Source of the DNA: an uncultured Spartobacteria bacterium
Lineage (GTDB): Bacteria; Verrucomicrobiota; Verrucomicrobiia; Chthoniobacterales; Chthoniobacteraceae
Assembly (NCBI GenBank): GCA_903882875.1
Contig: CAIRYQ010000120.1
Coordinates: 124,001 to 188,000 of the forward strand
DNA: 64,000 nucleotides
Direction of reading: 5' to 3'
Shown: one piece after another, positions 12,050 through 21,223 of the stretch
Layout of the letters: every line of letters starts with the position of its first letter
Numbering within the stretch: the first letter of the stretch is position 1
Notes under the pieces: generated by a model
The model's database searches: none
Told to the model about the DNA's origin: nothing
What the model saw: the letters and a program-made list of their open reading frames with translations, nothing else
Position numbers and translations under genes: made by a program

Positions 12050-13180
12050 TCACGCAAAGATCGCCTCGACGAGCCGCAGCGCCTTCGCGCCGGGGAGCAC
12101 GCCAGGCTCCATCTGGTTCATCACGTAGGCAAACGCAATTCGGTGCTCCGGGTCGGCGAACGCATGGCTGCCGCCCGCGCCAGGGTGCCCGAATGCCGAC
12201 GGCGACGGGCCGAAGATCGCGCGCAGTTTTTTTCCGTCTGACAAAATCGGATCGCGCATGAAGCCCGCGGAGAATGCGGTTTCCGTGAGCAGCACTCGGT
12301 CGTCGCCCTGCACGATCGTGCGCTGCATCCATGCGAACGTCTCAGCCGTGAAAAATGTGCGTCCATCGAGCGCGCCACCCGCTGCGAGCATCGCGTAAAA
12401 TTTTGCAAGCGACGCCGCGGTGCCGATGCCGCCAAAGCCCGGCAGCGACGCGCGGCGGCCTGCGGGCGCGTTCATCTCGGCGACCGATTTCAATCCCGTC
12501 GGCGATCCAAATGCGCGCAACGTGAGCGAGCCCGGAGTGACGAATGCGGTGTAGAAACGATCCTTCGGCGGCGCGCTCTTCGGCGGGAAAATGGGCGCGA
12601 CTGTTTCCACGATGTCCGCGGGCACTCCGATCCAAAAATCGAGCGCAAGCGGCTCTGCAAAGTTCGCGCGCCAGTACTCGCCGATCGTGCGGCCCGTGAT
12701 GCGGCGCACGAGTTCATCAAGCAGAAACCCGAACAGCCGCGGCCCATAACCGTGGCCCGTGCCCAACTCCCACAGCGGCGCCTGCTCCGCGATGGCACGT
12801 GCGACTTCTGCGTGATCGAAGACATCCGCGGAACGATCGAGCGCAGGCACGCCCGACTGGTGCGAGAGCGCCTTGCCGATGGTGATCGCACCCTTTCCCT
12901 GCGCGGCAAATTCCGGCCATACATCGGCAACACGCGTATCCGGCGTGAGCCCGCGCTCCTGCATCGCGTGCAGCACGCACGCGGACGCCGGGCCTTTCGT
13001 CGCACTCCACACGAGCACGGGCGTGCCCGCGCTCCACGGCAGCGTGCGCTCGCGATCGCGCCAACCGGCGGCGAGCGAGATCGCCTCCCGTCCGTCGCGC
13101 CACACGCTCAGCGACGCGCCGAGATCACCGAAGCGCGTGAAGTTTTCACGGAACAAAGTCTCAATGCGTGCGACATCCAT
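12050..13180 (-). CDS. Serine hydrolase, beta-lactamase/penicillin-binding-like family
   Basis: A 376-residue protein of the class C beta-lactamase-like esterase family. The SxxK catalytic motif is Ser59-Ala-Thr-Lys62 in VWSATKGPAS; a Tyr follows in GHGYGPRLFGF, in place of the usual YxN, and a late HPGAGGS matches the third conserved box. No signal peptide is seen, so it is probably cytoplasmic and acts on an unknown ester or amide. The ATG at 13180 is preferred over an upstream start because MDVARIETLFREN is the usual family opening. It lies upstream of the kinase gene on the same strand, about 75 bp apart; a shared transcript is possible. Confidence 0.87.
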   Translation of the reverse strand: MDVARIETLFRENFTRFGDLGASLSVWRDGREAISLAAGWRDRERTLPWSAGTPVLVWSATKGPASACVLHAMQERGLTPDTRVADVWPEFAAQGKGAITIGKALSHQSGVPALDRSADVFDHAEVARAIAEQAPLWELGTGHGYGPRLFGFLLDELVRRITGRTIGEYWRANFAEPLALDFWIGVPADIVETVAPIFPPKSAPPKDRFYTAFVTPGSLTLRAFGSPTGLKSVAEMNAPAGRRASLPGFGGIGTAASLAKFYAMLAAGGALDGRTFFTAETFAWMQRTIVQGDDRVLLTETAFSAGFMRDPILSDGKKLRAIFGPSPSAFGHPGAGGSHAFADPEHRIAFAYVMNQMEPGVLPGAKALRLVEAIFA

Positions 13181-13307
13181 CGCCACGGAGAATGGAAATG
13201 AGCGGCGCGCTGGCAAGAGTTCTCAGCCGCCGGAGCGGCTGCGGGACAGCGTGATTTTTTAAGTTGCGTGCATTGCACAGCGGCACAGCACGCGATACGA
13301 GGCGCGG

Positions 13308-13544
13308 ATGATCCATGTGAAACTCCTCGCATTCGCACAGGCGGCCGACCGGCTCGGCTGGCGCGAGATGCTCGTGGAATGCGCGCCGGATGAGACGCTG
13401 CGCTCAATCGTCGAACGCCACGCGGCTGGATTTGATTTCAGCTCTTCGCGTGTCGCAGTGGATTGCGAATACATGCCGTGGGACGACGCGGTCGGCGCGC
13501 ACGCGCAGGAGATCGCGATCCTCCCGCCCGTGAGCGGAGGCTAG
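13308..13544 (+). CDS. moaD: Molybdopterin synthase sulfur carrier subunit MoaD
   Basis: A 78-residue ubiquitin-fold protein ending in the Gly-Gly tail (LPPVSGG) that is adenylated and thiocarboxylated and passes sulfur to precursor Z in molybdenum cofactor synthesis. The opening MIHVKLLAFAQAADRLG is a typical MoaD first strand and helix. The stop is three bases before the moaE start, so the two subunits are made from one mRNA. Only these two molybdopterin genes are present here; moaA, moaC and others must lie elsewhere. Confidence 0.9.
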   Translation: MIHVKLLAFAQAADRLGWREMLVECAPDETLRSIVERHAAGFDFSSSRVAVDCEYMPWDDAVGAHAQEIAILPPVSGG

Positions 13545-13547
13545 CGC

Positions 13548-13952
13548 ATGGAAACGGAAATTCTTTTCACCGAGGCGCCGATCGTCCCGCCGCCGCAGAA
13601 ACGCGCGCTGCTGGAGACTGGAGCAGTCGTGGAATTTCACGGAGTCGTACGCGCGACCGAGGGCGACGCGCAGCTCGCGGGACTTTTTTACGAGGCATAC
13701 GAGCCGATGGCGCGGCGCGAATTCGCGCGCATCCTCACGGAGCTGGACGCGCTTCATTCGCCTCATGCGGTGTGCATCGTCCACCGGCTCGGCTTCGTGC
13801 CGGTCGGCGAGGCGTCGCTCTACGTCCGCGTGGAAGCGAAGCACCGAGGCTCAGCGCTGGCATTCTGCGGCGCGCTGATTGATCGGATGAAGCAGGACGT
13901 GCCGATCTGGAAAATCGCGCGTCAGCGCGCTCCCAGGTCAAAGCCCGAATAG
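13548..13952 (+). CDS. moaE: Molybdopterin synthase catalytic subunit MoaE
   Basis: A 134-residue MoaE. Recognisable blocks are GAVVEFHGVVRATEG, LFYEAYEPMARREF, VCIVHRLGFVPVGE and the catalytic-lysine region MKQDVPIWKI, which receives the thiocarboxylated MoaD tail. With MoaD it forms the heterotetramer that converts precursor Z to molybdopterin. The 3' end overlaps the 3' end of the convergent DUF3820 gene by 15 bases, so there is no room for a conventional terminator between them. Confidence 0.93.
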   Translation: METEILFTEAPIVPPPQKRALLETGAVVEFHGVVRATEGDAQLAGLFYEAYEPMARREFARILTELDALHSPHAVCIVHRLGFVPVGEASLYVRVEAKHRGSALAFCGALIDRMKQDVPIWKIARQRAPRSKPE

Positions 13953-14231
13953 GTTCGTGCGCCCTCCCCTCGCCCGCCGGAAGCGGTCGAAGATTTCGTC
14001 ACAGCCGTCGGCCTTGAGCTGATGCACGATGCGGAGCAGTTCGCCGAGGCGGCCCTGCGGCCAGCCTTTTTTCTGAAACCAGCAGAGGTATTCGAGCGGG
14101 AGATCGAACAGCGGCACGCCATGCGGCGGGCATTTCTTCGGGCCGTATTTTCCGAACGGCATGAAGGTGCCCGCGATGTCGTCGAGATCGACGGCGAGCC
14201 AGTCGCGGAGGTTTTCTTCGAGGCGTTTCAT
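13938..14231 (-). CDS. DUF3820-like small protein
   Basis: A 97-residue soluble protein. The core MPFGKYGPKKCP, then PLEYLCWFQKKGWPQGRLG, matches the pattern of the DUF3820 family (FGKYKG-type opening, a Tyr-Leu-x-Trp motif, then a helix), whose members are sometimes linked to nucleases but have no firm function. The ATG at 14231 is used; a TTG 18 codons further upstream is possible but weaker. It converges on moaE with a 15-base overlap. Confidence 0.75.
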   Translation of the reverse strand: MKRLEENLRDWLAVDLDDIAGTFMPFGKYGPKKCPPHGVPLFDLPLEYLCWFQKKGWPQGRLGELLRIVHQLKADGCDEIFDRFRRARGGRTNLFGL

Positions 14232-14364
14232 GCGATGTCCCGGTGTGCGGACAGCATCGAAGATCCGGCGGAAGCTGCGAATCAAAATTCCAGCGGAGGC
14301 GCAAAATGCTGCTTCTTATTTTTCTTCCGCTCGCTCATCCAAGCCCCCTCACCTTCCGCACCCC

Positions 14365-15888
14365 ATGCTCCCCAGTCCCAAATCCGAACTGCCGTCTGAC
14401 ACGCATCACCGCTCGCGCGCGGGCCTCACGCTCCTCGCTGCATTTCTCGGCTGGCTGTTCGATGGATTCGAGATGGGGCTGTTCCCGCTCATCGGACAGC
14501 CCGCGCTCGCGGATCTGCTCGGCCCCGCGGAGGCGGCGAATGCGGCGAAGTGGTTCGGCGCGATCATCGCGGTTTTCCTCGTTGGCGCAGCGAGCGGCGG
14601 CGTGCTCTTCGGCTGGCTCGGCGACAAAATCGGCCGCGTGCGCGCGATGGCGCTCAGCATCGTGACGTATGCGATCTTCACCGGGCTGTGCGGCTTTGCG
14701 ACGCAGGCGTGGCACGTTGCCGCGCTGCGCTTCATCGCATCGCTCGGAATGGGCGGCGAATGGTCGCTCGGCGTGGCGCTGGTGAATGAAATCTGGTCGT
14801 CCAAATCGCGCGCGCTCACCGCGGGCCTCATCGGCGCGGCGGCGAACATCGGCTACCTGCTCGTCGCCGTGCTGAGCATGGTGCTGCTCGGTTTCATCGG
14901 AAACATGCACGGCATTTTCCACAGCCTCGGCTTTTCGGAGGCGACGGCCGCGCGCTTCCTCGATCACTCCGCGTGGCGGCTGCTGATGATCAGCGGCGCG
15001 CTGCCCGCGCTGCTGATCTTTTTCATTCTCGCGTTCGTGCCCGAGTCGGAAAAATGGAAGGCCGAGCACGCGCGCGGCGCGACTTCGCACTGGGCAAAAG
15101 TGGATCTCGTCGGCGTGCTCATTGGCAGCGTCGCGGCGCTCATGATCATCTGGGCGTGGTCGCCGATCGGATTGCCGCCACTGGCCGCGACGTCCGTCAC
15201 CTTCGCGGGGCTCGCCGTCGCGCTCGTGGGCTACCTGCATCCCGTGCGGAAATATCTCCAGCGCGCAGAAGCCGCCGGCTCGATCTCGGATCGCCACCGC
15301 GGGCACGTGATCAAGATGATGCTCTTCGGCGCCGGACTTGCCGCCGTGGCGCTGCTCGGCACATGGGGCTCGACACAGTGGGCTCCGCGCTGGGTCACCG
15401 AACAACTTGCGCCGACGACGCCGCACGCCAAGGAGTGGACGCTTTTCTGGCTCTCGGCCGGTGCAATCGTCGGCACGATGCTCGCCGCTCTGGGCGCGGG
15501 CCGCTTCGGCCGGCGCATCACGTACACCGTGCTCTGCATCACCTCCATCGGCGGTTCGCTGCTGCTCTACCAGACGAACAGCCAGTTCAATCACTACTTC
15601 CTTTTTTGCACGTTCGTCGCCGGCACGCTGACCGCTTCATTCTACGGCTTTTTCCCGCTGTATCTCCCGGAGCTTTTCCCCACCGCTGTCCGCGCGACGG
15701 CCCAGGGCTTCGCCTATAATTTCGGCCGCATCATCGCCGCGGTGGGCGGCTTGCAGACGGCGAACCTGATCAAGTTTTTCGACAACAGTTTCCCGAAAGC
15801 CGCTTCCGTCGTGGCCTCCATCTACCTCGTCGGCATGGGCATCATCTGGCTCGGCCCGGAGACGAAAGGCCGGCCGCTTCCTGATTGA
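14365..15888 (+). CDS. MFS transporter (sugar/organic-acid porter type)
   Basis: A 507-residue inner-membrane transporter with 12 predicted helices. Typical signatures are FLGWLFDGFEMGLFPL in helix 1, the loop 2-3 motif GWLGDKIGRVRAM, RFIASLGMGGEWSLGVAL in helix 4, and the C-terminal ETKGRPLPD. The substrate cannot be read from the sequence; relatives move sugars, sialic acid or aromatic acids. The ATG at 14365 starts directly before the first helix. Nine bases after the stop lies the tail of a second, similar transporter, so a tandem duplicate once stood here. Confidence 0.92.
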   Translation: MLPSPKSELPSDTHHRSRAGLTLLAAFLGWLFDGFEMGLFPLIGQPALADLLGPAEAANAAKWFGAIIAVFLVGAASGGVLFGWLGDKIGRVRAMALSIVTYAIFTGLCGFATQAWHVAALRFIASLGMGGEWSLGVALVNEIWSSKSRALTAGLIGAAANIGYLLVAVLSMVLLGFIGNMHGIFHSLGFSEATAARFLDHSAWRLLMISGALPALLIFFILAFVPESEKWKAEHARGATSHWAKVDLVGVLIGSVAALMIIWAWSPIGLPPLAATSVTFAGLAVALVGYLHPVRKYLQRAEAAGSISDRHRGHVIKMMLFGAGLAAVALLGTWGSTQWAPRWVTEQLAPTTPHAKEWTLFWLSAGAIVGTMLAALGAGRFGRRITYTVLCITSIGGSLLLYQTNSQFNHYFLFCTFVAGTLTASFYGFFPLYLPELFPTAVRATAQGFAYNFGRIIAAVGGLQTANLIKFFDNSFPKAASVVASIYLVGMGIIWLGPETKGRPLPD

Positions 15889-15897
15889 TCGCTCGGG

Positions 15898-16023
15898 ATG
15901 AGTCCGCGCCTCTCGCCGATCAGCCATGCGAAGTCTGGCGCAGCGATATCTTTGATCTACCTTCCCGGAATGGCACTCATCTGGCTTGCACCTGAGACGA
16001 AAGGGCGTCCCCTGCCCGACTAG
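15898..16023 (+). pseudogene. Remnant of a second MFS transporter (C-terminal tail)
   Basis: The gap after the MFS gene encodes, in one frame, a tail reading SLIYLPGMALIWLAPETKG then RPLPD and a stop. It matches the end of the intact transporter (SIYLVGMGIIWLGPETKG then RPLPD) residue for residue at most positions. About 30 residues are recognisable, preceded by unrelated sequence. It is the 3' end of a lost tandem paralogue, abutting the histidine kinase start. Confidence 0.85.
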
Positions 16024-16026
16024 CCC

Positions 16027-18582
16027 ATGCCCATTCCCAACACCACGACGGGATTTGTCCGCGACTTTGTCCCGGACGAGCCCACTTCGCGTTTTGCCCG
16101 GATCATCGAGGCGACCACCGATGTCGTCGCAATGGCGGACAAGGCGGGACATCTGCTCTACCTGAACACCGCCGGGCGGACGCTGCTCGGCCTCGGCCCG
16201 GAGTCGGACATCTCGGGAGTCTCGCTGCGAAACCTGCACCCGGAATGGGCGCTGGAGATCCTCGTGCATGAGGGCATCCCGATCTCGCAACTGAATGGCT
16301 CGTGGTCCGGCGAGACCGCGCTCGTCTCCCCCGAGGGCCGCGAATATCCCGTGCTCCAGGTCTTGCTCGCGCATTTCGATGTGGAAGGGCACGTGGACTT
16401 CATCTCGACGATTTGCCGCGACATCTCGGAGCGGAAGCTGAAGGAACTCGAACGCATCGAGTGGGCGAACCGCTACAACGCCGCAGTCCGCGCAAGCGGA
16501 CAGGTGGTCTTCGACTGGGACACACAATCGGGCGAAATCGCATACGGCGGCGAGATCGCGCAACTGCTCGGTTTTTCACCGGAGGAAATGGGCGGAGGCA
16601 TGGAGCGACTTCGCGCGGTCATCCATCCCGAGGACGAGGCCGCATTCACCCAGCGCCTGGAGATGATCACCTCGACGCGGGACACGTTCGACCACTCGTT
16701 CCGCATGATCCGCAAGGACGGCGGCGAAATCATCACGCACGCGCAGGGCTGCTTCTTCCTCGACCGCCGCGGGCAGATCGCACGCATGATCGGCTTCCTG
16801 CGGGATGTGACGCAGGAGCGGATGGCCGGGCGCGCGATCCAGCTCGCAAACGAACGGCTCGAACAGCGCGTGACAGAGCGCACCAAGGAACTCGCAGAGG
16901 CAAACCTCGATCTCCAGAACAGCGCGCAGCGCCAGGCCGCCGTGTCCCGGCTCGGCCAGCGCGCGCTCGCCGGACAGCCGCTCTCCGAACTGATGCTCGA
17001 AGCTGCCAAGACCGTGGTCGAGATCCTGCCGTGCGACTGCACTTCCGTCCTCCAGTATGACGAAAATGCAGACGTCTTCAAACCACTGGCGGAGACCGGC
17101 TGGCCGAAAAGCGAGGCCGAACGCTTCCCGCTCCCCGGAGGCAAAGGCTCGATGTGCGGCTACGCGGTGCTCACCGGCGAGGCGATCGTGTCCTCCGATT
17201 TGGAAAAGGAGACGCGCTTCGAGTATTCGAGAGCCTCGCGTGTGTCGGGAGTGCGCAGCGGCATGGCCGTATGCATCAAGGCCGGCGACCGCCCGCTCGG
17301 CGTGTTCGCGTCGTTCTCGCGCACGCCGCGGAAGTTTTCACACGACGACGTGAGCTTCATCCAGTCCATCGCCAACGTGCTCACCGCGGCCATTGACCGG
17401 CACGACGCCGACGAAAACATCCGCCGCGCCCGCGCCGACGCCGAGAATGCAAACCGTGCGAAGAGCGAATTCCTCTCGCGCATGAGCCACGAGCTGCGCA
17501 CTCCGCTGAATACGATCCTCGGCTTCACGCAGTTGCTGGAGATGGAGGAGCACACCGCCAAGCAGGGCGAGAGCATCGCACACATCTCGCGCGCAGGACG
17601 GAACCTGCTCGATTTGATCAATGAGGTCCTGGACATCGCACGCCTCGATTCCGGCCGCACGCAGTTCACCATCGAGCCGGTGGACGTGCTTGAATTGCTG
17701 CGCGAAACGGCATCCGTCTCCACACTCGCCGCATCGAAGCGCAAAATCACGCTCCGCATCACCGAGCCTTCGGACGATGCACCCTTCGTCTCATCCGATC
17801 GCGAGCGGCTCCGGCAGGTGCTGTTGAATCTCCTGTCCAACGGGACGAAATTCAACCGCGACGGCGGCGGCATCACCCTCGCCGTGGTGCCCGGCGATCC
17901 GGGAAAATGGCGCATCAATGTCACCGACACCGGATACGGAATCGCCGATGACAAACTTGCGCGCCTCTTCGTTCCCTTCGAGCGGCTCGGCACCCGCGAG
18001 GGCGGCACCGAAGGCGGCACCGGACTCGGCCTCGCGCTTTGCCAGCGCGTCGTCACCAGCCTCGGCGGACGTATCGGTGTCACGAGCAGCATCGGTGTGG
18101 GCAGCACATTTTGGATTGAACTGCCCGCTGCGGAGGTCCCGATTTTTCCACCCTCTCCGGCTGTCACGCCCCGGCCCCCGGCGCAGCCGGACAGGAGGAA
18201 AATCCTCTACATCGAGGACGACAAGGCGAACTACTACCTCCTCGAACGGTTCCTCGGCACGCGCAAGGACATCCAGCTTTTCTCCGCCCTCCAGGGCGGC
18301 ACCGGAATCGAATTCGCCCAGCGCGAACGGCCTGCCCTCATTCTGCTCGACCTGAATCTCCCGGACATGAACGGAGAGCAGGTGCTCCACGCCCTGCGGG
18401 CGAATGCCGTGACCGCAGACATCCCCGTGATCGCCGTCACCGGCGAGTCCACGCTCGATCGCGAGAAGGAACTGAAGGCGCTCGGAGTGAGCGAGACGCT
18501 CGTGAAACCCTACAAGCTCGCGCAGGTCACCGAGATCCTCGATCGCGCGCTCGGCACGAAAACCGGCGGCACCCCGAAATAG
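16027..18582 (+). CDS. Hybrid sensor histidine kinase (PAS-PAS-GAF-HisKA-HATPase-REC)
   Basis: An 851-residue soluble signalling protein with no membrane segment. Order: PAS at about 20 to 140 (ATTDVVAMADKAGHLLYLN), a second PAS/PAC at 150 to 280 (FLRDVTQERM), a short coiled coil, GAF at about 315 to 455, HisKA with phospho-acceptor His488 (SRMSHELRTPLNTILGF), HATPase at 590 to 705 (N box NLLSNGTKFN, G boxes DTGYGIAD and GGTGLGLAL) and a receiver domain at 725 to 845 with phospho-acceptor Asp775 (LILLDLNLPDMNG) and switch Lys in LVKPYK. A partner phosphotransferase or regulator is not adjacent. It starts three bases after the MFS remnant. Confidence 0.95.
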   Translation: MPIPNTTTGFVRDFVPDEPTSRFARIIEATTDVVAMADKAGHLLYLNTAGRTLLGLGPESDISGVSLRNLHPEWALEILVHEGIPISQLNGSWSGETALVSPEGREYPVLQVLLAHFDVEGHVDFISTICRDISERKLKELERIEWANRYNAAVRASGQVVFDWDTQSGEIAYGGEIAQLLGFSPEEMGGGMERLRAVIHPEDEAAFTQRLEMITSTRDTFDHSFRMIRKDGGEIITHAQGCFFLDRRGQIARMIGFLRDVTQERMAGRAIQLANERLEQRVTERTKELAEANLDLQNSAQRQAAVSRLGQRALAGQPLSELMLEAAKTVVEILPCDCTSVLQYDENADVFKPLAETGWPKSEAERFPLPGGKGSMCGYAVLTGEAIVSSDLEKETRFEYSRASRVSGVRSGMAVCIKAGDRPLGVFASFSRTPRKFSHDDVSFIQSIANVLTAAIDRHDADENIRRARADAENANRAKSEFLSRMSHELRTPLNTILGFTQLLEMEEHTAKQGESIAHISRAGRNLLDLINEVLDIARLDSGRTQFTIEPVDVLELLRETASVSTLAASKRKITLRITEPSDDAPFVSSDRERLRQVLLNLLSNGTKFNRDGGGITLAVVPGDPGKWRINVTDTGYGIADDKLARLFVPFERLGTREGGTEGGTGLGLALCQRVVTSLGGRIGVTSSIGVGSTFWIELPAAEVPIFPPSPAVTPRPPAQPDRRKILYIEDDKANYYLLERFLGTRKDIQLFSALQGGTGIEFAQRERPALILLDLNLPDMNGEQVLHALRANAVTADIPVIAVTGESTLDREKELKALGVSETLVKPYKLAQVTEILDRALGTKTGGTPK

Positions 18583-18588
18583 CGCGGC

Positions 18589-19419
18589 TCAGAGCGCGAC
18601 CTCAAAAACCTGTGCAACTTTCACAACAAAGGGCCGCAGTTTGGCCGGGCAGTTCTCACGCCACTCGGCGAGGAACGCGGCGAGCGGCATCTTCCGATCG
18701 TGCGCACCGAGATTCATGAACGTCACCGCCTCCCACCCGCGCGGCTCCGCCTCCAGCAGCGGGAGTAGGCGTGACGCAACGATGCTGTTGCTCGCGCGCA
18801 GCGTCCCGTTGCGGCGCATGGCCGGCTCATTCTGCCGGAACCAGCGCGGAAAATCCGCAGGCGCGACCGTGACCGAAGCGCGCATCCGTTCCTCCGCGTA
18901 AGCCGCAAACTCCGGCGCATACGATCGCCAGTTCCGGAACGGCGCGGAACGCTGCCACGAGCGCGACATCGTCCGCAAAGCGAAGAGCGACGCGGCTTCC
19001 GCAAAGCTCTCCTCGAGCCACAGGTTCGGCTTCCCGTCCTCGCGCCAGGTGCGTCGCCAGTCGTTCGACTGCGTCGCGAGTACATGGCAGAACTCGTGCG
19101 CAAACTGAAACACAAACTGCGCGCACTGCCGGTCGCGCGCCTCGATGCCCACGACGATTTTCCCATCCGTCGTCCGCGCCCACGCCGTCTGCGGATGATC
19201 GTCGCGGTGATGCACGACGATCGTGCCGATGCGCGTCCTCGGACAATGCCGCCCGATTTCCGTCGCCGTCGCAAGGGCGAGCGCATGAACTTCCCGCAGG
19301 CTCGCATTCCCCCACCCTCCGTCCTGCACCGCGATGTCCGGCACGGCTGCGGAAATTTCAGCCGCGGCACACAGGATGGCTGCGATGAGGCAGGCCGTCG
19401 GAAATCGGAAAATCTTCAT
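18589..19419 (-). CDS. Exported gluzincin-like metallopeptidase-fold protein
   Basis: A 276-residue protein with a clear signal peptide (MKIFRFPTACLIAAILCAAA). It carries an HExxH zinc site (FAHEFCHVLA) and, about 35 residues later, WLEESFAEAASLF, where a third-ligand glutamate is expected in gluzincins. Beyond that no family is recognised. Location should be periplasm or outside. The chosen ATG at 19419 is directly before the signal peptide. The gene converges on the histidine kinase with only six bases between the stops, and lies 105 bp downstream of the exporter operon on the same strand. Confidence 0.78.
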   Translation of the reverse strand: MKIFRFPTACLIAAILCAAAEISAAVPDIAVQDGGWGNASLREVHALALATATEIGRHCPRTRIGTIVVHHRDDHPQTAWARTTDGKIVVGIEARDRQCAQFVFQFAHEFCHVLATQSNDWRRTWREDGKPNLWLEESFAEAASLFALRTMSRSWQRSAPFRNWRSYAPEFAAYAEERMRASVTVAPADFPRWFRQNEPAMRRNGTLRASNSIVASRLLPLLEAEPRGWEAVTFMNLGAHDRKMPLAAFLAEWRENCPAKLRPFVVKVAQVFEVAL

Positions 19420-19524
19420 CCGAAAAACGATGCCAGCACACGCCGCAGCACGCCAGCCGGGACTGAGCACAGGCGCGATCCTGGATGTCCGACATTCGCA
19501 ATCGGACGCCCGGTGGAAGCGCGG

Positions 19525-20478
19525 CTAATTCCCGTCCTCGAGGAACACATCCATCTGCTGGCCGACATACACGCCTGCGCCTTTCGGACGGTCGAAGCGG
19601 TAGATGATCTGCAGCACGCGCGTGTCCACATGCTCGCTGCTCTCGCCCGTGAGCGATTTTTTCGGAATGATGAACGGCTCGACGCGCACGAAGCGCAGCG
19701 GCATCTCCACGTCGCGTCGACCCTTGATGTATGCCTTCGCTGCCATGCCCGTCCGCACACGCGACGCGTTGTCCTCGTCAATGTCTGCACGAAGCTGAAG
19801 CTCCTCCGCCTCTCCGAGCACGAGGATCGGGTCGGTGCCCGATCCGAGCATCGTCATCGGCGATGCAAATTCACCCGCACGCGTGTTCACCTGCAAAATG
19901 CGCCCGTCGCGCGGCGCACGGATGGTGAGCAGATCGAGCTGCACCTTTGTGCGCTTGAGCTGCGCCTCGGTGCTGGCGACGCGCGCCTTCATGCTGGCGA
20001 GCTGCGCCTCCGCCGCCTGCGCGGCGAAAAGCTTGCGCTGCTTCTCGTCCTCGCTCGCGACCTTGGTGGCCACAAGCTTCGCCATGCGATCCCACTGGTC
20101 GCGCTTGTCCGCGAGGCCCACCTCGGCCTCGGCGAGCTGCTTTTGCAGCGCGGAGAATTCCGCCTCCTGCGCGGCCACGAGCGCGGCGGCATCGCGCGTG
20201 TCCTGCTCCACCAGCACGTCGCCCGCTTTCACCACGTCGCCGACTTTCACATTCACCTTCGCGACGAGCCCGGCAACGGCAGGCGCGATGCGCACGTTTT
20301 CATTCACACTCTCGATGATGCCGCGTCCGCCGATGGATTTCTTGAACGGCGCGCGCGGCGGTTCATTCAGCGGAACCGCCGCGGGAATCGTCTTCCGCGA
20401 ATTGACGACAAGCCGGAAGCTGGCGAATGCGCCGATGACGGCGATGCCGATGAGGAGCCAGAAGATGAGACGTTTCAT
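19525..20478 (-). CDS. HlyD/DevB-family membrane fusion protein
   Basis: A 317-residue periplasmic adaptor with an N-terminal anchor (LIFWLLIGIAVIGAFASF), a lipoyl-type strand pair (AGLVAKVNVKVGDVVKAGDV), a long helical hairpin rich in Ala, Glu and Lys (about 95 to 175) and a second lipoyl half (IRAPRDGRILQVN). It links an inner-membrane ABC exporter to a TolC-like channel, which is not encoded here. It is the third gene of an operon with the ATPase (20 bp upstream) and permease. Relatives include the cyanobacterial DevBCA glycolipid exporter; the cargo here is unknown. Confidence 0.9.
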   Translation of the reverse strand: MKRLIFWLLIGIAVIGAFASFRLVVNSRKTIPAAVPLNEPPRAPFKKSIGGRGIIESVNENVRIAPAVAGLVAKVNVKVGDVVKAGDVLVEQDTRDAAALVAAQEAEFSALQKQLAEAEVGLADKRDQWDRMAKLVATKVASEDEKQRKLFAAQAAEAQLASMKARVASTEAQLKRTKVQLDLLTIRAPRDGRILQVNTRAGEFASPMTMLGSGTDPILVLGEAEELQLRADIDEDNASRVRTGMAAKAYIKGRRDVEMPLRFVRVEPFIIPKKSLTGESSEHVDTRVLQIIYRFDRPKGAGVYVGQQMDVFLEDGN

Positions 20479-20497
20479 GGAAAAATGCGGGCGCGGT

Positions 20498-21223
20498 TCA
20501 GACGTATTGTGCCCGGTATTCGCCGGAATTGTGGACGCCTTTCACGACGCCGTCCTCCATTTCCGCGATGCGATCCGCGAACGAAAAAATGCGGCTGTCG
20601 TGCGTCACGACGATCACGCAGCGATCCTCGCGGCACGCGCTCGCCTTGAGAAGTTCGAGAACCTTGTGCCCGGTCGCCGCGTCGAGCGACGCCGTGGGCT
20701 CGTCGCAAATCAGCAGCCGCGGCTCATGTACGAGCGCACGCGCGATGGCCACGCGCTGCTGCTGCCCGCCGGAGAGCTGGCGCGGGTGCGCATCGAGCCG
20801 CTGGCCGAGACCGACTTCGGTGAGCAGCTTCGCCGCGGCGTCCTGGGCTTCTTTCCGGCTCTGGCCTTGCAGCAACAGCGGGATGCTTGCGTTTTCCAAA
20901 ATGTTCCAGGTCGGGATGAGATTGAACTGCTGGAAGATGAACCCGACGTTGCGCCCGCGAAAATCTGTGAGCCTCCCGCCGCTGAGATGAATGAGATCCG
21001 TGCCGAAGACATCCACGCTGCCCGCATCCGCCTTCATCGTGCCGCAGATGACGCTGAGGAAGGTCGTCTTCCCGCATCCCGAAGGGCCGACGATCATGAT
21101 CATCTCGCCGCAGCGCGCCTCGAAGTCCACGCCCTTCAGCGCGCGCACGGCATTGTCGCCGCGGCCGAAGGTCTTCGTGACGCCACGCGTGGTCACGGCA
21201 GTTGGCAATCCGTTCGCGCTCAT
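20498..21223 (-). CDS. ABC exporter ATP-binding protein (DevA/LolD-like)
   Basis: A 241-residue ATPase with Walker A (GPSGCGKTTFL), Q-loop (FIFQQFNLIPTWNILEN), ABC signature (LSGGQQQRVAIARAL), Walker B (LLICDEPTASLD) and H-loop (VVTHDSR). It energises the FtsX-like permease encoded just upstream, with which it overlaps by four bases (ATGA). The ATG at 21223 (MSANGLPTAVTTRG) is chosen for that coupling; an upstream extension would reach into the permease frame without protein-like features. Confidence 0.95.
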   Translation of the reverse strand: MSANGLPTAVTTRGVTKTFGRGDNAVRALKGVDFEARCGEMIMIVGPSGCGKTTFLSVICGTMKADAGSVDVFGTDLIHLSGGRLTDFRGRNVGFIFQQFNLIPTWNILENASIPLLLQGQSRKEAQDAAAKLLTEVGLGQRLDAHPRQLSGGQQQRVAIARALVHEPRLLICDEPTASLDAATGHKVLELLKASACREDRCVIVVTHDSRIFSFADRIAEMEDGVVKGVHNSGEYRAQYV

